Source: Didymella arachidicola | Taxonomy: Eukaryota > Ascomycota > Dothideomycetes > Pleosporales > Didymellaceae | NCBI GenBank assembly: GCA_016630955.3 | Contig: CM049991.1 | Span: 124,001 to 188,000, forward strand | Direction of reading: 5' to 3' | DNA: 64,000 nucleotides | Shown here: positions 54,176 through 64,000 of the stretch, in pieces | Numbering within the stretch: position 1 is the stretch's first letter | How the letters are laid out: every line of letters starts with the position of its first letter | Made by a program: the position numbers and the translations under genes | Notes under the pieces: model-generated | Seen by the model: only the letters and a program-made list of their open reading frames with translations | Database searches by the model: none | Told to the model about the DNA's origin: nothing

Positions 54176-55587
54176 GGGAACGATGCAGGAAGACACATGT
54201 CATCGCTGCGTGTCCAGGACGGGGTTGAGCTTGGCGCCACGGCTAGGGACGGATCTCATGACTGCAGTCGTTGAATTTGCATGGTCCATGGAAGGAAGAC
54301 TTTTGACACTGCAAATTTTGTCGCCGAGATGCGTGATCTTGATGGTGCTGAAACGGACCAGTTCTCGTGAGAAAATCACTCGCCAGTCTCGGAGATCCCC
54401 TGAGGCTTATTTTGTCTGCGTGAATTATCAGAATCAGTGTGCAGTCCGTACAGTCGGCGCGACTTGATGTGGCTTGTGTGGAGCAAGGTCGAAAGTGGGT
54501 CGCATGATGTCGTTGCTCGGAGGCTGGTGAGGCTCCGAATTGCAGACGGCTGTACCTGAATAATGGGCATCCAAGCACCGCGAGTGATGCCGTATGCAGA
54601 ACGAGTGAGGTTCCGTGACCAGGATGACAATGCAAACGACACCAGGACCGGAGTCGTACATGTCACCAGCTGACAGCCACGACGTGTTCAGACGACGCTC
54701 AGTGAGCTCCGCAGAGCTAAGAACGGTTTTCCTTGGCGTACGCCTCTCGCAGCCCAAGGCGAACAAATCATCAATGTGCTCGTCCTGCGCTGCCTCCTCA
54801 CTGCTCGCGGTGCCTCTTGCTGCGCTGTGCTTCCTATGACGACGTTCACTCTGACCACTCTGACAGCTGTACTGCCCTCGTGACTGATACCGTTGCTCTG
54901 TCTGCGCGCCCCAAACATCTGGACCGCCGCTAGCCCATGACCTAGGGTCGCTTGCGAAGAGGCTATCCGCCCAGCCCGCTGCCCTCGGCCACCAGTGCAG
55001 TCACTGCTTGGTCCTTGCGCCTTCCTAAGACACGCGGCTAACAGCGTAGCTCTATCCCCGCCCTGTCGACTGGAGAGCTTGAGATCATCGCTATCACCAC
55101 CAACGCCCGCAACTCCAGCTGCAAGTGCACTGCCCGCACCGCCTGAGCCACGCCCCATTGCGCTGTTCACCCCCAGATCATCGCTCTGGATCGCAAACGG
55201 CGCCTCGATTCGCCCCCCGTCGACTACCCCAACCCAACCTGTCATACGCGGCGCCCTGCAACGCTGATAACGACAGCGCCGACGGAGGCTTGCTTCAAGT
55301 CTTTCCTCTCCCGCCTGTTTAGGCCGCCTTAACACCCTACATACTGTGTAGCAGCAGCATATTCACCTGAACAAACCGTCACGAGCCATAGTCGCAAGCT
55401 GCGTCATCGCACCCGGAGCTTGGGAAAGAGCACTCTTCTGTGCCGACTTGGTCCTGCAGACCCTTACTCCACCGCTGTTTCTTGCGCAAACATCCAGCAA
55501 CAAGACCACTCCTGATCTGCCAACCCACAACCTGCTGCGCACCTGCAACATACGCTCAGGCGCAGCATCACCACCACCACCACTATC
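54176..55587. other. Intergenic, 1412 bp; promoter and leader of the PPZ gene
   Basis: Pyrimidine-rich, especially 54740–55580, consistent with a long leader of the phosphatase gene as seen for other fungal regulatory genes. Antisense frames (54688–55335) have no motifs. Upstream ATGs are present in the leader. Confidence 0.5.
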
Positions 55588-57804
55588 ATGGGCAACCAGC
55601 CGTCCAGCGAGAAGGGCAAAAAGGGAGAGAAGGGAGCCGATGGAGTTGCTCTCGGCCGCGAATATTATCGCTCGTTTGAACGCTCAGACACCCAAGGTTC
55701 CACACGCTCGATACGCAACTCCATCCGAAACAAAATCCCCGGCACCGGTAAGACCAATAGCCCGCGCAATTCCGTGTCGAACCTGAGCCAGATCACCAAC
55801 GGCAAAGACGACAAGTCAGATGCAGTCTCTCTGAAGTCCGAGAAGAGTAAGGGAGGAAAGAGCTCAAGGCGAGGCTCGACAGCTTCAGACGGGGCAGGTC
55901 TCGTTGAGACTGCTGCACAGGCCGAGAAGCTGCCAGATGAGCCACAACCGCCACCATCGCCCGTCCACGGTGCAACAGTCGGAACTGGGCACGAAGCTGT
56001 GGAGAAAGCCCAGCAGACCGGCGAGGTCGACCGAGTCTCAGAAGTGCCACCATCCGGTATGCCACCGCCCTCTGCCTCCGCCCAGCCTGGGGAGTCAATC
56101 CTGCAGAAGAAGGGCCAGCCGATTCCGAGACTGCCGGAACCTCCTGCAGCGAACGACGGAGCCGGCTCTCCCATGGAGATTAGCGCATTGAAGGCCATCG
56201 ACCTTGATGATATGATACAGCGTCTCCTCGATGCCGCTTACGCCGGCAAGGTCACCAAGACAGTCTGCCTGAAGAACGCTGAGATCTTCGCCATCTGCTC
56301 GGCTGCACGGGAAGTGTTCCTCAGCCAGCCAGCGCTTCTGGAGCTCGCACCACCTGTCAAGATTGTCGGAGATATTCATGGTCAATACACCGACCTTATC
56401 CGCATGTTCGAGATGTGCGGGTTCCCACCAAACTCCAACTACCTGTTCCTTGGAGACTACGTCGACCGTGGCAAGCAGAGTTTAGAGACGATCCTGCTGC
56501 TGATGTGCTACAAGCTCAAGTTCCCCGAGAATTTCTTCCTCCTCCGCGGCAACCACGAATGCGCGAACGTCACACGTGTCTATGGCTTCTACGATGAGTG
56601 CAAGCGAAGGTGCAATATCAAGGTCTGGAAGGCCTTTGTCGACACATTCAACTGCCTGCCTATTGCAGCTATCGTTGCCCAGAAGATCTTCTGTGTGCAC
56701 GGCGGACTGTCTCCCAGTCTTTCCCACATGGACGACATCCGCCAAATCGCACGACCCACCGATGTCCCCGACTACGGCCTGCTTAACGACCTGCTGTGGA
56801 GTGATCCGGCAGACATGGAGAACGATTGGGAATCGAACGAACGAGGTGTTAGCTACTGCTTTGGCAAGAAGGTCATCATGGAGTTCTTGCAACGGCACGA
56901 TTTCGATCTTGTCTGTCGAGCACACATGGTAGTCGAAGACGGCTATGAGTTCTTCAACGACCGAGTCCTTGTCACGGTCTTCTCCGCGCCAAATGTAAGC
57001 AAGAGTACTGCGCAATGATACTACACCCACTAATGCAATACAGTACTGCGGCGAATTTGATAATTGGGGCGCAGTCATGTCAGTGTCCGGAGAGTTGCTG
57101 TGCAGCTTCGAGCTGCTCAAGCCACTGGACTCGAGCGCTCTGAAGAGCCACATCAAGAAGAGCAGGAACAAGCGTCAGAGCATGCTGAATTCACCAGTGA
57201 GTAACTTGTGGCCGCGGCCTATGGATTTGAAGCGATCTTTAGTGCCACCTATACACATTATTCGTACTGACCCAGCTCCAGCCTGCACACTACGCTCCGC
57301 AGTCTTACTAATCTTCTTTATTTTCTGTAGAGCAGCGAGAGCGAAGGGTCTGCCTCATCGATACTCGCCAAAAATTTCACACGCGATCCAGAGTGCGACG
57401 GACTTGTGGAGAAATACAGGAATGCAGATAAGCAGAGGGGTTTGCGACGAAGGTCAGGCGTCGACCAACTCGGCGGCTCCGGAGATAGTGAAATGCTTGT
57501 GCCTGAGGGGTTCTTCTCGACATCACCAGAGACGCCAGCATCGCCCAACCTTACTCCAGTCAAATCATTGCTGGCTCCCCTAGAAGTCGAGAAGCCAGAC
57601 CACCACAAGGATCACTGGCGGCAGAAGGCTAAGCGCGCCGCATGGGAAGCGTCACTGCCGACAAACTTCAAAAGGCACTCGAACCATGTCACTCCGGGAC
57701 ATACTCTCGAATACATCAACCAAGGAGTACCGGCGCCCAGAAAGAAGCCGGAGGAGTTCAGCGCATCCACCAAGTTCAAGAGACGGAACTCTTCTTCGCA
57801 GTAG
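55588..57804 (+). CDS. PPZ1: PPZ-type Ser/Thr protein phosphatase
   Basis: Long form join(55588..56994, 57044..57196, 57331..57804), 677 aa; a short form is also possible (see next entry). MGNQPSSEKGKK is an N-myristoylation signal, followed by a ~200-residue Ser/Lys/Pro-rich disordered region characteristic of PPZ enzymes. The catalytic domain (about residues 207–515) has GDIHGQ, GDYVDRG, GNHE, HGG and SAPNYCGEFDN, the last restored by intron 1 (49 bp), and conserved SYCFGKK and VCRAHMVVEDGYEFF. PPZ phosphatases control salt tolerance, K+ homeostasis and cell-wall integrity at the plasma membrane, restrained by Hal3-type subunits. In the long form a 158-residue Lys/Ser-rich tail follows NKRQSMLNSP; it lacks recognisable domains but has a strongly basic stretch (HWRQKAKRAAWEASL). 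Confidence 0.9.
57282..57311 (+). other. Alternative terminal exon of the PPZ gene (short form)
   Basis: Using the acceptor CTCCAG at 57281 instead of 57330 with the same donor (57197) adds PAHYAPQSY and a TAA stop at 57309–57311, giving 529 aa. That is the length and kind of tail expected of fungal PPZ proteins (…SMLNSPP…). The TAC TAA at 57306–57311 is at the same time a textbook branch-point box (TACTAAT) for the downstream acceptor TTTTCTGTAG at 57330. A CTGAC branch-like word precedes the first acceptor. Confidence 0.6.
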
Positions 57805-58594
57805 TGTTTGTGAGCAGGACGACTTGGGCCAAGCAGTCCGGACCGACTGCTCTTGGGATATATTTTGTCAGTTGTCTACCGCAGTACGATCTCTGAGACG
57901 TTTCTTTACAACGTTGCCAACTCCGGCACCGACTTCTCTTTTCGAACGGCACATAATGGGACTCTTGCTTCCACGTCGGGCTCTTCGCTGAGTCGACGTG
58001 TACAGTGTAGCATACCGGTCAGTGTTGTCTCTTGTACTTGATTAATGCTTGCTTGATTTGGGATGGTACGAGAGACCTGCGTCTTCGCTTCTAGATGCAG
58101 TATTATTCATAATTTGCTCTACGTTCACGTAATCTGTTGCTGTCCGAGTGCCTGTGATGTGCCACTGAAGCTGCGCCGTGAGAGACTAAGCAGGTATCTT
58201 CCTTTCCCGGACCTGGGGGAGGACTCGCCGTGCGCAGGCTTTCTCAATCGGGCAACTGATTCCTCCGTGGGAGTCTTGTTGTTATCGTTGAATGTATTCG
58301 ACTCGTGGTTCTCCTTCTCCCGCGTTCACACAGTAGCCTAAGTGAAGACAGCAAGTCCACATTTGTTATCCATGCGTATTGAAGACGGTATGCTCCTTTA
58401 ATTGAAGCTGAGAATACGTACATTCAGCCCACGCACGAATAACGGTGGCGTAGAAGTGGGTGTAGCTCACGCTGTGTGCCGACGCTGACGGCGGGTCTGC
58501 AGTAATGACGCGTGTGGACGGCAAGGAGATATCGTTCTGGGAACCTGAAACAGTCGAGGGCTTGAATTCTGTTAGATTGCACTAACTAGCATCC
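57805..58594. other. Intergenic, 790 bp
   Basis: Convergent 3' flanks of the PPZ gene and the TPR-kinase gene. No coding sequence or RNA gene recognised. Confidence 0.55.
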
Positions 58595-61147
58595 TCATTC
58601 ATTATCCTCGAGCCACAAGTCCAGACAACATTTCTCGCAAAGGACAGGGCCGTGCTCACGAAGAGCTCGACTGACTTGCATGGCTGTCCAGCGTTTCTCT
58701 GGCTTCTTGTGAATCATGTGTCGGATAACCTGGGTGAAGACCATGTGTGACTGGGTCGATACTTCGTGAGACGATCTGAACCACTGCTTGACTTGCTTGG
58801 TTGAGTCATGGTACTGGTGGTGATCTCTGTCTGGCTTCCTTAATATGCGGCCGAAGTAGTCGGACATCGAAACGCCACTGCTCCAGGCTGTCAGCTCTGA
58901 CAGGATACAACCAAGAGAGAAAATGTCAGAGGAGCGATTCCTTCGTGCGGTATGCTCGAGGACTTCAGGAGCGCAGTATGCTCGCGTGTGTCCGTGAGCT
59001 ATACCCTCCGTCGTGCTGTTGCCGGTATCGCTGAACACGTAGCAAGACCCAAAATCTGCAAAATACACCTTTGCGCCTTTGACTAGGATGTTGCGCGGCT
59101 TGATGTCTTTGTGTCGGACTCCTCTCGAGTGAATGAAGGCGAGCGTGTTAACCAGACACATGGTCCACTTTGTACACAGGTTCCTCTGCTCCTGGGTCTC
59201 GCATCTATTGTTTGCAAGATAGGCCTCCAAGTCGCATTCGGCCAGCGGACGAATGATGATGCAAAACCTGCGCGTCTCCTCATACGTGAATAATACTCGA
59301 ACGACGTGAGGGTGCCTTAAGGCGTGGATGACTTTGATCTCTTTCTGTATGTCCTCGCGATGGCGAATCTGGCGCAAATTTGGGAGATTAATAGCTTTGC
59401 GAGCATACCACTTGTCGCCGACTTTAACGCTGTCAACAGTAGCAGACGACCCGCTTCCAAGGCTTTCCCGACTCAACTCGGAGATCAGAGGAGGATCACC
59501 GAAGACGATCTTGTGTGTGAAGTGACTCAAGTCGTACGTCGTCAAACGCTTGATAACCGCCTTGATCTGGTGATTGCGTCCTTTTAGAACACTGCTCATG
59601 CTGAGAAATACCAACTTGCTTTGCAGGAGCGCGCCATCGCGGTCTGGAGGCAATCGTCTGGCAGTAAATATGGCTTCGTCAGACAACAGAATTGCCCGTA
59701 ACGCATCTGAATCGACAAACTCGTTGCTGGTCAGCTCTGTAAGCGGGTATAAATGTGAGAGTGTTGCTACCGCTGCGCCGGTATGGTCCTGCGCAAAGTA
59801 ACACCACGCGAGACTGCGCAAGGCGTTGAAATTCGTAAGCTTTGACATGTCCCGCCGATTTGGGATGTGCCGTAGTATCTTCGCGGTACGTGCGTAGTCA
59901 ACTTGTACCGAAGTCATCAGCAGCTCAATTGGTGTGATGAGGTAGTGGTGCAAGTAAGCCGTGCTCCACTTCTTCCTGCGCCCGTAATGACTATGGCCGA
60001 GCCATCGTAAGCTTCCGTCATCTCCCTCATAGCCCTTCAGCTCCTCGTAGGCTCGGATCGAGAGGGGATGCAATGCACCAAGCGTGTAGAACAATCCTTT
60101 GCAGCAGTGCATAAGAAGTTTCCGAGCCGATTCGTGTGCTCCCCACGCTTTCGCTGCCCTCCCAAAATGATACAGGATGTCTAATGTCTTGAGATGCCAG
60201 CTTCCTAGCGCAAGAGAAGTCAGCGTCAGAGAGTCCACAAACAAAGCCTGTGCCTCAGTTTTACTGCCACAGCCAGCAATCGCCATTGCCTTCTGGAACA
60301 AGTAGTCTGCATCCGTAGTGCGACCCGGGAAGAGTATGTCGTACATGCTTAGATATTCGAGAGCCTCCTTATGATGTCCCTGTGAGTTCAAGACCTGAAT
60401 GAGTAGGAACAGCATTAACGATTTGAATTTCTCGGAATCTGGGCGAGACGCATCTGCTCGTGTGTATTGCAACAACCTTGCTGTGGAAGCAGCTGTGTCG
60501 AGGTCTCTACCAGACCGAATCAGAAGCTGTATGTAGCTCCAGATGGGTTTGACCTTGACCCAATAATCCAAATCTTTGAAGTCGGACGAACATAGTGGTA
60601 GACCAGGGCATGCCGATCGAATCACGTATGCTGCTCTATCATAGTCCCCAAGCCGAGTGTAGATATTGCTCAAGAGTTCCTTGTATTGGAAATCGGAAGT
60701 TGGATGGCGTAGGGAGATCCGATATAAAGCTGTGTCTAATTGCTCTCGAATTGTACACAACTCCTCCCAGGCCGCCTCTGCTGAATCGAGGTAATTTTCC
60801 GCATTTGAAAGTCTACTTTCGAGTACGGTTGCCTTGCGAGCTGCTGACTTAACCGAGACCGGCTTGATCCCTTCCTTCCAGACCATTGGACGCTTCATCC
60901 ATAGTGTCGAATTTACGAGTGTAGGCACAGCTAGGCTGATGGCACTGGATGCATGCTCGGCGAGAGCCTCCGTTGCTTGCACTTTGGTCTCGTCTGAATA
61001 TTGTGGTTCGGGAAACTCTGTTTGCAAACTGGTTCTGGGATTTGGATCTGCTTCGTCGCTGTAATTTTGTATAGAGCCTTGCCTGGCAGGCTGGTTATCG
61101 CGCCCAGTGGCCGTCGGACGCGTATGGACAGGAGAGTCGTTATTCAT
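58595..61147 (-). CDS. TPR-like repeat protein kinase
   Basis: Single exon, 850 aa from the ATG at 61147 (MNNDSPVHTRPTATGR). Residues ~110–530 are helical and TPR-like: YKELLSNIYTRLGDYDRAAY, KEALEYLSMYDILFPGR, LGSWHLKTLDILYHFGRAAK. The kinase domain (about 562–830) has SLGSGSSATVDSV, YARKA with the ATP-binding Lys, HKDIKPRNILV (HRD replaced by HKD), DFGSC, YCAPEVLEH and SSDIFSLGC. The Asp, Asn and Lys needed for catalysis are present. The C-terminus has paired cysteines (LCEKCCLDLWLEDNE), reminiscent of the CCGHC tail of the left-edge kinase, and both share FSLGC and the -DIKPxN- loop. Such kinases form expanded, poorly studied families in filamentous fungi; substrates are unknown. Confidence 0.85.
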   Translation of the reverse strand: MNNDSPVHTRPTATGRDNQPARQGSIQNYSDEADPNPRTSLQTEFPEPQYSDETKVQATEALAEHASSAISLAVPTLVNSTLWMKRPMVWKEGIKPVSVKSAARKATVLESRLSNAENYLDSAEAAWEELCTIREQLDTALYRISLRHPTSDFQYKELLSNIYTRLGDYDRAAYVIRSACPGLPLCSSDFKDLDYWVKVKPIWSYIQLLIRSGRDLDTAASTARLLQYTRADASRPDSEKFKSLMLFLLIQVLNSQGHHKEALEYLSMYDILFPGRTTDADYLFQKAMAIAGCGSKTEAQALFVDSLTLTSLALGSWHLKTLDILYHFGRAAKAWGAHESARKLLMHCCKGLFYTLGALHPLSIRAYEELKGYEGDDGSLRWLGHSHYGRRKKWSTAYLHHYLITPIELLMTSVQVDYARTAKILRHIPNRRDMSKLTNFNALRSLAWCYFAQDHTGAAVATLSHLYPLTELTSNEFVDSDALRAILLSDEAIFTARRLPPDRDGALLQSKLVFLSMSSVLKGRNHQIKAVIKRLTTYDLSHFTHKIVFGDPPLISELSRESLGSGSSATVDSVKVGDKWYARKAINLPNLRQIRHREDIQKEIKVIHALRHPHVVRVLFTYEETRRFCIIIRPLAECDLEAYLANNRCETQEQRNLCTKWTMCLVNTLAFIHSRGVRHKDIKPRNILVKGAKVYFADFGSCYVFSDTGNSTTEGIAHGHTRAYCAPEVLEHTARRNRSSDIFSLGCILSELTAWSSGVSMSDYFGRILRKPDRDHHQYHDSTKQVKQWFRSSHEVSTQSHMVFTQVIRHMIHKKPEKRWTAMQVSRALREHGPVLCEKCCLDLWLEDNE

Positions 61148-61555
61148 GGTAGAAGAGCTGGCATCCCGACTGAAGTGCAACTAGAGTCGACAGCTTTGAC
61201 GTGTGATACAAGCGATGCATGTGCTGAGCGATTTTCACTTGTGTGAATGGAGGTGAGGTGTCAGGCTGACGGACAACACTCGCATGAGGTCCGCGCTCGT
61301 CTTTTGCAGGAACGACCCCGGTCGTGCATGCAGGAGCGCCACAGAGCCCATGAGCGGGAGAATTGCGCGACCAAAGCAGTGACGCAGATGCAGACTCGAA
61401 CAATAGTGAGGTCTCATTTGATATCCTATTTTGGAACTCCAGCAATGCAAAATGTCAAATAATACCAAAGAACGATCTGTGTAAGCAAGGGCTTTCTTAG
61501 GGCCATGCGACAGACTCAAGCGCAATGGACGTCTATAGTACAATTTGGGAGCCGC
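61148..61555. other. Intergenic, 408 bp
   Basis: Promoter of the TPR-kinase gene and 3' flank of SPT5, both on the minus strand. No gene or RNA recognised. Confidence 0.6.
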
Positions 61556-64000
61556 TCAATGGTACCCAGGATCCTCGCCGCTCGGCGCTGGTGTCGAGAT
61601 ATCCCATGCGCCCGGCGTAGCAGCAGCAGCAGGTGTCTCGCCATAGCGAGCGCCAGGTGTAGGCGCAGAGTAGTTGCCAGGTGTCGGAGCGTCCATTGGA
61701 CCACCAGGTGTAGGTGCTGAGTATGCACCATAGCCTCCGGGTGTTGGCGCGGCATACGCACCTGGTGTAGGGGCGTTATAGGCTCCAGGTGTCGGGGCGG
61801 AGAGGTTCGACTTCGATGCTGTGTTGCCAGATCCAGATCCTCCCCAGCCGGGTGTGCGACCACCAGAGTTGAAGCCGCCGTATGCAGTCCGGTTGCCATC
61901 GTTGCCACCGTAGGCAGTACCTCCACCGTATGAGGTCGCGCCTCCGTACGAAGTCGCACCGCCATATGCTGTAGCTCCACCGTAAGCTGTCCGGCCTCCA
62001 TCACCGCCGCCATAGGCTGTGCGTCCTCCATCACCTCCCCAGCCAGGAGTACGGCCACCTCCTCCACCCCAGCCGGGGGTACGACCACCAGCACCAGCAC
62101 CACCACCCCATCCGGGAGTGCGACCGCCGCCGTTGCCCCATGATGGTGTGCGTCCACTGTTGTAGCCTGGTGTTGCGCCGCCTGAATAGCCTCCACGTGA
62201 GCGATCCGGGAACTTGCCGCCACCGACAGGTATGCTGTTTCCAGTAATTGGGTCCTTGATAGACAGAAGTTCCTTCTTGACAGATACCTGCTTGTTCTTG
62301 GTATGCAACTCGATCCGTGCTTCGTCATTCATAGTGTCTTTCACGATGCCGAGAAGTCCCTTGTACGCGCCCTTGCGGATGATGACGGTCTTGCCAATCA
62401 ACTTGTCGCGACCGAAGCTTCGCGGAGGAGGCATGGGTCCAGAGCTGCCGTTTACGCCAGCGTTCAAAGCCGGGTTCAAGCCGCTCAGATCTTGGGTTTG
62501 CGCTCGTCCGCTCTTAGCGGCCATGGTAAGGACGCTTGTGCTGCGGACGACGAAGATGCCCTGGTTCTCGACGAGTTCGCGATTCTGGACGAAAAGTGTA
62601 CCCCTGTGGATGTAAAGAACCTTGCCCTGTCGATTCTCACCGCCGTACTCCTTGACATTGTCGTCGTGCCGAATTTCGGATCCATCGCGGTCCGTAGCCA
62701 CGGCGTTTCGATTCCGCCCTGCCACCTGAGAGACCTGTGTGTGGAGAAGTGTGCGTACATCACCCTGCTGGTCTACGACTTTCAGGACCTCACGATCGAC
62801 TCGGACAACACAACCGATAGTTGAGGCGCTGCAGGCATGTTAGCAGATGCTATCATCCGTACTTGAGTGAACTTACTCAATTTGTACGAGATCATAGAGG
62901 TCGAAGTTGGAATCGGCGCCTACGGTGGCTGAATCGGCAGCACGTTTCAAGTCCTTACTAAAGACTGTGATTTCTTGCTGTGTCGAGTCGCAAAGCAGGG
63001 TGATCTTATCGTCTCTGATCTTGGTGACGAGACCAACCTCGTCAACATACTTGCTGCCGCCAATAACCTTGACGTGATCACCCTCGCGGAAGAGCTTGCG
63101 GAGTTCCTTGACGGGCGCCTTGAGTTCACGGCCCTTGAGTTCACCTTCGCTGACCCGCAGTGTGACGATTTCGCCAGTGACCGTGACCGTGGTACCACGA
63201 ATACCTCTCTGCTCGCCGGTGAAGACTTCGACACTGTCTCCTGCAGCAAAGGCAGCGCCAGTTTCAGCGGCTTTCTGTGCGGCTTGCACTGCGATAAGGT
63301 CCAGAGTCTCAGTGCCATCGGCATTTTGGGTGGAGAAGTACTGCAACTCCTCCATCTTGGGGTTGACCCGCTCTGCGGAGACCCAGTTGACCTTGACTTC
63401 CTTGACCAAGAAGCCACCAACGTAGTCTTCACCCTTGTATGTGTATTGCCTTTGCGCGCCAGAACCAGCCATCGTGAGGTGCTTCATGTGTCTCTTCTTT
63501 GCATCGGCCTCGCTGAACAGCTTCTGGGGTGGGCGCTCGACTTTTGGTCCGAAGAAGCCGCGTTTGCGCTTGTTGTCCACGGCCGCATTTGCATCTTCGT
63601 TCAAGCCGTAGTCCAGACGAGGGACGAGCTGGACAATGCAGTCAAGGCCATTGCCGCTGACCTCAATGACCTTTGCCAAATCGCCCTTATACGTCGCTGG
63701 CTTGATCATGCGTACGAACTTGCCGACTTCCAGTGGTGGCCTCCTCTTCTTGCGAAGCAGATCTGGACGCTCCTTGACATCGATCGAGAGCATCTCGCCG
63801 CTCATGAATACGTTCGAGATGCCTTCGATGATCTCCAGCATATCCTGCTTTGCATCTGCTTCCACGTAGAGGTATCCAGACTGAGGGCCATTAGGACCTC
63901 GCTCGAAGGCCGAGTAAACCTTGACGGGCTGCTTCGCGCGCATCTTCTCGTCGATGCGCTTTTGAATGCTCATTATGATTTCGCGCTCCTTTGTAGGTCG
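61556..64000 (-). CDS. SPT5: Transcription elongation factor Spt5 (5' partial)
   Basis: Visible exons: complement(join(61556..62828, 62877..>64000)); the 48-bp intron splits VQID|ASTIGCVV. The frame is open to the right edge (RPTKEREIIMSIQKR), so the ATG at 63973 is internal and the acidic N-terminus lies outside. Present are the NGN domain (YLYVEADAKQDMLEIIEGI), followed by KOW domains such as GKFVRMIKPATYKGDLAKV, AAGDSVEVFTGEQRGIRGT, LFREGDHVKVIGGSKYVDEV, QGKVLYIHRGTLFVQN and DKLIGKTVIIRKGAYKGLLG. The C-terminal repeat region has GRTPGWGGG, TAYGG/TSYGG and APTPGAY/GGY units. Spt5 with Spt4 clamps RNA polymerase II, and its repeat tail is a Bur1/Cdk9 substrate. The tail ends in EDPGYH. Confidence 0.95.

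Noticed and set aside
54688..55335. 215-codon minus-strand frame upstream of PPZ1
   Set aside because: No start in good context, low-complexity Arg/Gly/Ala, antisense to a pyrimidine-rich leader.
1..64000. CRISPR array, operon, prophage, rRNA or biosynthetic gene cluster
   Set aside because: No spaced repeats, no rRNA-like sequence, and no PKS, NRPS or terpene synthase; the genome is eukaryotic with intron-bearing genes.

Overview
The window reads as nuclear DNA of a filamentous ascomycete, most likely a Dothideomycete. The basis is many short introns (46–134 bp, mostly 47–57 bp) with GT…AG ends and CTAAC/CTGAC-type branch points, compact mixed-strand gene order, and fungal families such as a HET-domain protein, Ecl1-type cysteine motif, PPZ phosphatase, Rac GTPase, PTH11/rhodopsin-like receptor and a Fot1/pogo transposon. 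The class is my inference; the exact species cannot be told.

Layout. 1–1467 is the 3' part of a kinase gene whose frame is open to the left edge and begins with an Ecl1-like cysteine motif. 2462–6195 holds an APC-type permease and a rhodopsin-domain membrane protein. 6811–15035 is a dense block of conserved genes: a twin-CX9C mitochondrial protein, Rac1, CMS1 (90S pre-ribosome), CENP-T (kinetochore), SURF1 (cytochrome oxidase assembly) and VMA22 (V-ATPase assembly). 15372–21402 holds xylulokinase, a mitochondrial-type cation diffusion facilitator and a PfkB/ketohexokinase-like sugar kinase. 21593–27611 holds a divergent pair: an RNF10/Mag2-type RING E3 ligase and a USP10/Ubp3-type deubiquitinase. 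27962–33443 has a dienelactone hydrolase, an RWD protein and the Cac2/p60 subunit of CAF-1.

34170–47269 is more accessory: an MFS transporter, a HET-domain protein, a PH-domain protein, a secreted ACMSD-like amidohydrolase, a catalase-like heme protein and an orphan F-box-like protein. 47820–49719 has Mediator subunit 8 and the N-terminal protein methyltransferase NTM1/Tae1. 49931–52045 is a complete Fot1/pogo-like transposon with perfect 26-bp terminal inverted repeats, a TA target duplication and one in-frame stop in its transposase. Beyond it lie an aldehyde dehydrogenase (52349–54175), a PPZ-type phosphatase with two possible C-termini (55588–57804), a TPR-kinase related to the left-edge kinase, and the 3' part of SPT5, which runs off the right edge.

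The genes do not form one biosynthetic cluster. Functional groupings are local: opposing ubiquitin enzymes back to back, and chromatin or transcription genes scattered (CAC2, MED8, SPT5, CENP-T). The most notable observations are the Ecl1–kinase fusion, the RNF10/USP10 head-to-head pair, the PPZ alternative terminus in which a TACTAA box serves as both stop codon and presumed branch point, and the near-intact transposon. All gene models were spliced by eye; coordinates include the stop codon.
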